A stretch of 64,000 nt of DNA from an uncultured Opitutia bacterium (GTDB lineage: Bacteria; Verrucomicrobiota; Verrucomicrobiia; Opitutales; Opitutaceae). Positions within the stretch are counted from its first letter, which is position 1; the number at the start of each line of letters is the position of its first letter. This document shows, in pieces, positions 58,372 through 64,000 of this stretch. The stretch is from assembly GCA_903881475.1 (NCBI GenBank), contig CAIRTK010000066.1, positions 62,001 through 126,000 of the forward strand, written 5' to 3'. Below the pieces are notes generated by a model. That model saw nothing but the letters and a program-made list of their open reading frames with translations, had not been told where the DNA came from and did not search any database. A program made the translations under genes and the position numbers.

Positions 58372-60834
58372 CTACAACTCCGTGAGGGCGATGGCCGTGG
58401 CGTGGCCGCGGTGGATCCGATAGGTTACGAGGGTGTGCGGCGTGAGTGTGCCCAAGGCGTACGTGCGGCCGGCCAGGGTGAGGCGCGGCTTCACGGTGCG
58501 GCCGGCGATTTCCTGCACGCGCACGACGAGGCCTTTGCCATCCTCGGCGGGCTTGAGGGCTAGGAGCTTCACGCCGTCCGGCGTGAGCGAGGCGATGCTG
58601 CCGGAGCGGCCCAGCGGGCCGGGATGCGGCGGCACGGGGAGCGTGATGGCCGGTTGCTCCAACTCGGCGGCGAGCTGCGGCAGTTTCCGGCTGTTGGTCG
58701 TGAGCAGGAAATTGAACCGGTATTCGCCGCGGTCGGCGACGGGCAGCCATGCCGGCGTGGCCGGCGTGTCGCGCGCATCGAAGGCGTAGCGCGTCGAGCG
58801 GATGACGGATGCGCGGAAGGTGCCGTCGGACGAATCGAATCCGTAGAGCGCATCGCTGGCGAAGCCGAGCGTGTGCCGGCCGTTTTTCACGCGCACCCAG
58901 CGGCCGCCCGGGACTTCGCCGGCCGGACCGCGTTCCACGACGCCACCCGGCACGTCGAACTCGGCCTGGTCGCCGGCGCCGGGTAACACGAGCTTGAGGC
59001 GCGCGCGGGTCTCGTTCCAGAGCAGCCGGGCCTCGACGTCGATGGCGTCGCGGTCCTTGGCAAGGCGGAGGAACAGATCGAGCTGGGACTTTCCGCCGGC
59101 AAGCCGGACCCACAGCGCGGCACGCAGTGGACCGGACTCGAGCGTCTCGACCGCGGTGACTTTCCAGGCATGGCGCACCGTCATGAGGTGCATCGAGTCC
59201 GGTTCGTCGTAGCACCCGCCCCACGAACCAAAGGCGTCGTCCACCGTGATGGCGCCGAGTCCGCTGGCGGACAGCAAACGGCGCGCGCCCTGGAAGAGGG
59301 CGATCCCGTTGCCGCCGATGCGGGCCGCGGCGCGGTAGCGGCCGTTGGTGATCTCGCCCTTGCGCGGCGAGAACGTGCCGGCGGCGACCTTGGGCGGACG
59401 GGCGCCCTCGACCCAGGCGACGCTGAACGAGCCCCAGCCGAGCGCGGGGAGGCGCGCGGTGGTGAGGACGCGGATGCGCCACGGGATGGTGGTCAGGAAG
59501 GTATGCTCCGGCTTGATGCGCTGGAACGGCAGCGGCTTCCCGTCGGGACCGCGGACCTCGATCGGCACGGCGTCCGGACGGTTTTCGTAGGCGAAGATGG
59601 GGCGGTAATCCAGGCAGACCTCCAGCTCGAGCGGGCCTTCGTAGACGTGCGGGTGCGGGTTCCAGACCAGCAGCGACATCGCGCTGGGATGATCGGGGCC
59701 GACGGCAGGCACGGACGTGTCGGCGCGGCGGGCGAGGGCATTGAGGGCGGTGAACTCGGTGGCGCGCGCGGTGTGCAGCAGGCCGCGGGTCCAGTCAGTC
59801 TGCTCGTCGAGCGCGCGCTCGATGCTGGAGCCGGGCAGGATGTCGTGGAAGGAATTGAACATCAGCCCGCGCCACGCGGCGCCGAGGTCGGCGGCCGGGG
59901 CGGGGGCGACCAGCCCGATGGCGGTGGCGGCGGTCTCGGCGCGGCTGAGCAGTGCCTCGGCCTGGCGGTAGGCGAACTTGAACTTCGCGGCGGACGTGTA
60001 GCAGCCGCGCTGGCAGTAATTGAGCTCCCCGCGGTGCACGGGCGGCGCGGCCTCGGGACGCGCCGCGATTTCCTTTTCCAATTCGCCGAAGAAGCGGTGC
60101 AGACCGGAGTGGACGACGGCGACCTCGGGATGCGCATCGGCCCACGCCTGGATCTCGTGTACGAGCCGGCGAGTCGGGCCGCCGCCATGGTTACCAAGGC
60201 CGTAGAACACGGCGATGTGATGGTATGGCTGTTTTTCGGCCGCGCCGAGAAAGCCGTCCATCTTGCGCCGGGCCTCGTCGCGCTCGCAGCCGTACCAGCC
60301 GTGAATCGGGCGGTAGCCAAGGATGCGCGAGCCGCCGGAGCCTTCCCACCAGAAGGCGGGGCCGGAGAGCGGATGCTGCTCGGGGTTGGGACGGAAAAAC
60401 GAGAAGTAGCGGAAGCCCGCGGCGGCCATCAGCTCGGGTGCGCCGGCGCTGTGGCCGAAGGAATCCGCAGCCCAGGCGACGGTGGCGGCCCGGCCGAACT
60501 TTTCCGCGAAGTAGCGCTGACCGTGCAGGTAGATCCGCGCAAAGGTTTCCGTCGCGGGCATGTTGGTGTCGGGCTGCAGGTAGGCGCCGCCGATGGGATC
60601 CCACCGGCCCGAGCGGATGTGCTTCAGGATTTTCGCGAACATCGCCGGCTCCTCGCGCTCGATGTGCTCGTAGAGCACGGTCTCGCCGCGCACGTAGGTG
60701 AGCGCGGGGATTTCGTCCATGAGCGCCAGCATGGTGCGGGCGGTGATGAGGCCCTCGTTGAGGCCCTCGCGCCAGTCCCACTGCCAGACGGGGTCGAGGT
60801 GCGAGTTGCCGATCAGGTGGAAGGTGTATTTCAT
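58372..60834 (-). CDS. GH38 alpha-mannosidase
   Basis: An 820-residue cytoplasmic glycoside hydrolase family 38 enzyme releasing alpha-mannose. N-terminal catalytic domain with zinc motif NSHLDPVWQWDW, VRGETVLYEHIEREEPAMF, QPDTNMPATETFARIYLHGQRYF, nucleophile region WAADSFGHSAGAPELM (Asp), and FYGLGNHGGGPTRRLV. Then the helical domain (NSFHDILPGSSI) and a C-terminal beta domain. No signal peptide, so mannosides are imported first. Single gene. Confidence 0.94.
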   Translation of the reverse strand: MKYTFHLIGNSHLDPVWQWDWREGLNEGLITARTMLALMDEIPALTYVRGETVLYEHIEREEPAMFAKILKHIRSGRWDPIGGAYLQPDTNMPATETFARIYLHGQRYFAEKFGRAATVAWAADSFGHSAGAPELMAAAGFRYFSFFRPNPEQHPLSGPAFWWEGSGGSRILGYRPIHGWYGCERDEARRKMDGFLGAAEKQPYHHIAVFYGLGNHGGGPTRRLVHEIQAWADAHPEVAVVHSGLHRFFGELEKEIAARPEAAPPVHRGELNYCQRGCYTSAAKFKFAYRQAEALLSRAETAATAIGLVAPAPAADLGAAWRGLMFNSFHDILPGSSIERALDEQTDWTRGLLHTARATEFTALNALARRADTSVPAVGPDHPSAMSLLVWNPHPHVYEGPLELEVCLDYRPIFAYENRPDAVPIEVRGPDGKPLPFQRIKPEHTFLTTIPWRIRVLTTARLPALGWGSFSVAWVEGARPPKVAAGTFSPRKGEITNGRYRAAARIGGNGIALFQGARRLLSASGLGAITVDDAFGSWGGCYDEPDSMHLMTVRHAWKVTAVETLESGPLRAALWVRLAGGKSQLDLFLRLAKDRDAIDVEARLLWNETRARLKLVLPGAGDQAEFDVPGGVVERGPAGEVPGGRWVRVKNGRHTLGFASDALYGFDSSDGTFRASVIRSTRYAFDARDTPATPAWLPVADRGEYRFNFLLTTNSRKLPQLAAELEQPAITLPVPPHPGPLGRSGSIASLTPDGVKLLALKPAEDGKGLVVRVQEIAGRTVKPRLTLAGRTYALGTLTPHTLVTYRIHRGHATAIALTEL

Positions 60835-60855
60835 CAGAGGCGGGCTAGGCTGATC

Positions 60856-61030
60856 GCAATTCGGAGCTCGGAGTTCGTGCGATCGTAGGTGGGCATGGAA
60901 TGGGCAGCGGCTAGAGTGCTTTTTCGGCTAATCCATAGCCACAAAGAGGCACAAAATGCACAAAGAAACGCCTTGTTGAGGCTTGGGGGGATTTACACGA
61001 TCGGACGAACTGCGAATTCCGAACTGCGAG
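60856..61030. repeat. Nested inverted repeats upstream of alpha-mannosidase
   Basis: Outer arms GCAATTCGGAGCTCGGAGTT, CGTGCGATCG and CGATCGGACGAACTGCGAAT, TCCGAACTGCGAG. Inside lies CCACAAAGAGGCACAAAATG, CACAAAG, a half copy of another common repeat type. Confidence 0.65.
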
Positions 61031-61045
61031 TGGTAGCGCCCGGCG

Positions 61046-61849
61046 CTACAGCGGCTCGTTGATCACCGGGTTGGTGAGCGTGCCGATCTTCTCGATCTCG
61101 ATGCTGACCGTGTCGCCGGCCTTCAGGTAAATCGGGGGCTTGCGGGCGAAGCCGACGCCGTGCGGTGTGCCGGTGAGGATCACGGTGCCGGGCAGCAGGG
61201 TTTTGCTGCCGCTGAGGAACTCGATGAGCGTCGGCACGTCGAAGCACATGTCGTTCGTATTCCAGTCCTGCAGCGCGGTGCCGTTGAGGATGGTTTTGAT
61301 CCCGAGCGCGTTGGGGTTGGGGATTTCGTCCGCGGTGACGAGCACCGGGCCGAGCGGGCAGAAGGTGTCGAAGCTCTTGCCCTGGCAGAACTGGCCGCCG
61401 CCCCAGCGGATCTGCCAGTCGCGGGCCGAGACGTCGTTGGCGCAGGTGTAGCCGAGCACGTACTTCAGGGCGTCGGCCTTGGACACGTTCTTGCAGCGCT
61501 TGCCGATCACGACGGCGAGCTCGCACTCAAAGTCGACCTCGGTGCTGGCGAGGTGTTGCGGGATCTCGATCGGGTCGCCGGGATTCTGGAGCGCGTTGAG
61601 GCTCTTCAGGAAGAGCATGGGCTGGGCGGGCACGCCCTTGCCGCCCTCCTCGGCGTGCTTCTTGTAGTTGAGACCGATGGCCAGGATGCTCGGCGGCACA
61701 ATGGGCGCGAGCCGCTTGCCCGGGTTCACGGTGCGGTCGGTCACGCGGAAATCGCCGAGGATGTCGCCGGCAATCTCGCGGGCGGAACCGTCGGGCTGGA
61801 GCGCGGCGTAGGCCGGGCCGGAGGAGGTGAGGTGGCGGATGATTTTCAT
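61046..61849 (-). CDS. Fumarylacetoacetate hydrolase family protein
   Basis: A 267-residue FAH-superfamily enzyme: SILAIGLNYKKHAEEGGKGVPAQPMLFLKSLNALQNPGDPIEIP, metal Glu pair in STEVDFECELAVVIGKRCKNV, Asp in YTCANDVSARDWQ, and LLPGTVILTGTPHGVGFARKPPIYLKAGDTVSIEIEKIG. Such proteins hydrolyse or isomerise acylpyruvates, including diketo-deoxy-sugar acids from fucose and rhamnose oxidation. It lies downstream of an AraC gene on the same strand with an 85-base gap. Confidence 0.93.
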   Translation of the reverse strand: MKIIRHLTSSGPAYAALQPDGSAREIAGDILGDFRVTDRTVNPGKRLAPIVPPSILAIGLNYKKHAEEGGKGVPAQPMLFLKSLNALQNPGDPIEIPQHLASTEVDFECELAVVIGKRCKNVSKADALKYVLGYTCANDVSARDWQIRWGGGQFCQGKSFDTFCPLGPVLVTADEIPNPNALGIKTILNGTALQDWNTNDMCFDVPTLIEFLSGSKTLLPGTVILTGTPHGVGFARKPPIYLKAGDTVSIEIEKIGTLTNPVINEPL

Positions 61850-61934
61850 GCGGAAAGCTGGGTTGGAAAAACGCCTGCCGGAGCCGCCTTGTCGAGGCGC
61901 ATTTCGACGGGGCGGCCTGTGAGGCGCCTCAGCG

Positions 61935-62783
61935 CTACCGGGAACGTGCCGGTTGGCGCACGGCCGACAGCGCCCAGGCCGCGGGCGGGTGGCCGTGGCG
62001 GGCGCGGAACCGCCGGTAGAAATGGGACAGGTCGCCGTACCCGCTGGAAAACGCCGCGCCGAGCACCGAGTGCCGGCCGGCCCGCAGAAGCTGCGCGGCA
62101 TGCAGGAGGCGCCGCTCGGTGAGTTCCGTGAGGAAGGAGCGGCCGGTGAGGGCGCGGAAGAGCTGGCTGAAATGACGGCGCGACATGGCGGCCCGGGCGC
62201 AGGCGCGTTCCAGGCTCCAGGGTTCGTAGAAGGTCTCCGCCATCTCCCGGGCCACGGCCTCCACGCGCCGCCGGGCCTCGTCATCGGCCGGGCCCGGCGG
62301 CAGGCGGGCGAGCGAGACCAGGATGTTGGCCGCCGCGGCGCCGATGGCGGCTTCCCGCCCGACCTGCGTGCCGGCCTGCTCCACGATCGCCGCCCGCCAG
62401 AGACCCTCGAAGCGGTGGCCCCAGCCCGGGCCGGGCCGCCGGCTCGCGATGGTCCCGCCCGCCGGGCGGCGCCAGACCGCCCCCAGCCCGGGTTCGCGGC
62501 GCAGGAAGGCCGGCGAGAAACAGAGCAGCAGGAGCGTCGCCGGCGCCGTATCAGTGAGCCGGTGGCGGGTGCCCGCGGCGACGCAGAGCACGGATCCGAC
62601 GGGGGCGGAAAGCGGGGAGGGCAGGCCGGTCCCGGCGCAGGCGACGCGGCCGTGGAGCACATAGATCAGCTTGTGGAAGGCGTCGGCGCGCTCCGCCATG
62701 CGAAAGCCGGGCCCGTGCACGCTCTCGGCGAAGACCACGCCATGGGCGGGCAGGCTGACGGGGATGGGGCGGGAGACCGGCAT
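61935..62783 (-). CDS. AraC family transcriptional regulator, second
   Basis: A 282-residue regulator with a cupin-type N-terminal half (DAFHKLIYVLHGRVACAG, GSVLCVAAGTRHRLTDT) and C-terminal double helix-turn-helix (SLERACARAAMSRRHFSQLFRALTGRSFLTELTERRLLHAAQLL and SVLGAAFSSGYGDLSHFYRRFRARHGHPP). Its position between the FAH-type gene (same strand) and the divergent UroD-like gene suggests it controls one or both; the 113-base divergent region should hold its operator. Confidence 0.92.
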   Translation of the reverse strand: MPVSRPIPVSLPAHGVVFAESVHGPGFRMAERADAFHKLIYVLHGRVACAGTGLPSPLSAPVGSVLCVAAGTRHRLTDTAPATLLLLCFSPAFLRREPGLGAVWRRPAGGTIASRRPGPGWGHRFEGLWRAAIVEQAGTQVGREAAIGAAAANILVSLARLPPGPADDEARRRVEAVAREMAETFYEPWSLERACARAAMSRRHFSQLFRALTGRSFLTELTERRLLHAAQLLRAGRHSVLGAAFSSGYGDLSHFYRRFRARHGHPPAAWALSAVRQPARSR

Positions 62784-62896
62784 GAGGGAGGGTGGGCGAG
62801 TGCCCGAACTGCCAAGCCAGACAAGCCCGATACGCCAAGACGAGGCAATGCATTTCAGCTAGGATGCAGTGCCCCAATACCCAATCCCCCGCCGCC

Positions 62897-63955
62897 ATGC
62901 TCCGCCCACCCCATCCCGTGGCGACCCGCGCCGAAGTCGAGGCCGTGCTGCACGGCGGGGAGGCGCGCCGCGGGCCGCTGTTCCTGCCGGCGATCTATGA
63001 GCACAAGGCCTGGTTCATCGGCCGCACCCCGTCGGACGTCTCGCGGGACCCGGCCCTGCTGGCCCGGGCCCTCCTGGCGGAGTTTGAGGCCGTCGGGCCG
63101 GACGCGCTCACGGTGGGCATCGATGTCTACAACCTGGAGGCAGAGGCGGCCGGCTGCCAGGTGACCTTTCACGGCGGGAACGACGCGAGCATTCCCGGCA
63201 TCAAGCCCGGGGCCCATTGCCTCCGGGTGGGCGACGACCTCTCGCAGGCGCCGCTGCCACATCCGCTGCGGGACGGCCGGATGCCGGTGAACATCGAGGC
63301 CGCCCGGCGGGTGCGCCGGGAAGTGGGCCCGGACTACTGGCTGCGCGGGGCGATCGCCGGGCCGTTCTCGCTGGCGATCAGCCTGGTGGGAGCCGAGGCA
63401 TTGTTCCTGGCCTGCCTCGACCGTCCGGAATGGGTCCGGCAGTTGCTCGACCATGCGGGCCGCATCATCCGGGCATTCGGCCGCGCCTACCTCGATGCGG
63501 GGGCGGAGCTCATCGTGTTCGACTCCCAGGCCTCGCCCGACCTCGTGTCGCCCGGGATGTACGCGCAGCTGGTCCTGCCGGTGACCCGGGACCTCGCCGC
63601 CTGGGCCGCCACACAGGGCGTGCGCGACCTGCCGCTCGTGATTGGCGGCAACACCACGCGCATTGCGGAACTGCTGATCCGCACCGGCTGCAACAACCTC
63701 CTTTGCGACTTTACCAGCGACTTTGACACCTGGGCCGCGGCCTGCCGCCCGGCAAAGCGGGCCCTGCGCCGCAACCTTTCGCCGCAGCTCATCGGCGCCG
63801 CCCCGCCCGCGGAGATCCATGCGGCTGCCGCCCGCGAGATTGCGCGGGGCCGGGACCTGCCCGGCTTCATCATGGGCACGGCCGTGGTTCCTTTCGGCAC
63901 CCCGACGGAAAACCTGCTGGCCGTGAAACGTGCCTGCCTCGATGCCCGCGCCTGA
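62897..63955 (+). CDS. Uroporphyrinogen decarboxylase-like (methyltransferase) family protein
   Basis: A 352-residue TIM-barrel protein of the UroD superfamily, the broad branch that includes corrinoid-linked methyltransferases: GPLFLPAIYEHKAWFIGRTPSDVSRDPALLARALL, ALTVGIDVYNLEAEAAG, LRGAIAGPFSLAISLVGAEALFLA, LIVFDSQASPDLVSPGMYAQLVLPVTRDL, VIGGNTTRIAELLIRTGCNNLLCDF. True heme-pathway HemE is less likely since the FxRQAGR-type N-terminal motif is missing. The start is the ATG giving MLRPPHPVATRAEV; the function is unknown. Confidence 0.82.
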   Translation: MLRPPHPVATRAEVEAVLHGGEARRGPLFLPAIYEHKAWFIGRTPSDVSRDPALLARALLAEFEAVGPDALTVGIDVYNLEAEAAGCQVTFHGGNDASIPGIKPGAHCLRVGDDLSQAPLPHPLRDGRMPVNIEAARRVRREVGPDYWLRGAIAGPFSLAISLVGAEALFLACLDRPEWVRQLLDHAGRIIRAFGRAYLDAGAELIVFDSQASPDLVSPGMYAQLVLPVTRDLAAWAATQGVRDLPLVIGGNTTRIAELLIRTGCNNLLCDFTSDFDTWAAACRPAKRALRRNLSPQLIGAAPPAEIHAAAAREIARGRDLPGFIMGTAVVPFGTPTENLLAVKRACLDARA

Positions 63956-63960
63956 CTGCC

Positions 63961-64000
63961 ATGCCCGATCCCACCCCAATCACCCTGCCTCCCCGAGGAT
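63961..64000 (+). CDS. Start of a further gene, cut by window end
   Basis: ATG at 63961, five bases after the UroD-like stop, opens MPDPTPITLPPRG and runs off the edge. The tight spacing suggests an operon; too short to identify. Confidence 0.4.
   Translation, partial: MPDPTPITLPPRG

Noticed and set aside
62897-63955. HemE of heme synthesis
   Set aside because: The HemE N-terminal Arg-rich signature is missing and the surroundings are not heme genes; it fits the broader UroD-like family.

Overview
The window is GC-rich chromosomal DNA with small intergenic gaps. Gram-negative envelope genes (kdsB, an Mla/MCE lipid-transport operon, a TonB-dependent receptor), dapL-type lysine synthesis, a fused rhamnulose-phosphate aldolase/dehydrogenase and several glycoside-catabolic genes suggest a Verrucomicrobiota member, most likely Opitutaceae (Opitutus/Lacunisphaera-like). 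This taxonomic call is inference; there is no rRNA gene in the window.

Layout. 1-8 kb: 5'-truncated HrpA-type helicase, a TPM/TPM/LemA envelope operon on the minus strand, a dienelactone hydrolase and a small unknown. 8-13 kb: Sel1 protein, GH36-like alpha-galactosidase, cation exchanger and stand-alone ABC ATPase. 13-24 kb: ArsC/Spx protein, DUF4097 protein, GT-C membrane protein, M32 carboxypeptidase, TatD, HPr, KdsB, CarA and lysine 2,3-aminomutase. 23.9-26.9 kb: a tandem pair of terminator-ended small-RNA-like units, then a TPP riboswitch ahead of a TonB receptor. 27-31 kb: pRiA4b ORF-3 protein, decayed DNA with a WD40 remnant, and RecD2. 31-37.5 kb: a catabolic group with a sodium:solute symporter and its untabulated 57-aa partner, AraC regulator, two PhyH dioxygenases and an MFS sugar porter. 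37.7-42 kb: HAD phosphatase and an Mla-like operon whose MCE gene carries an in-frame TAG. 42-54.4 kb: dapL, panC, class II aldolase, RhaEW, panE, epimerase, M13 peptidase, an AT-rich acquired lipoprotein gene and rhaB. 54.5-64 kb: mqo, OPT transporter, GH38 alpha-mannosidase, FAH-family hydrolase, AraC regulator, UroD-like protein and the first codons of one more gene.

The most striking feature is the density of dispersed palindromic repeats. Nearly every gap over 60 bp holds one, often nested inside another. Two families have the architecture of REP/REPIN elements: a GTAG head, a hairpin, and an inverted partner ending in CTAC. Members also lie inside genes without breaking the reading frame: three unrelated palindromes in hrpA, one at the N-terminus of a TPM protein that encodes the same peptide as one in hrpA (KVGRVIPDAP), and a degenerate one in tatD. 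Elsewhere repeats supply the stop codon of the gene they abut. No RAYT-type transposase is present in the window, so any mobilising enzyme must be elsewhere.

Functionally the genes read as a plant/algal-polysaccharide-degrading heterotroph: alpha-galactosidase, alpha-mannosidase, rhamnulokinase and rhamnulose-1-P aldolase/lactaldehyde dehydrogenase, sugar epimerase, MFS and SSS sugar or organic-solute uptake, with AraC-type regulators beside the catabolic genes.
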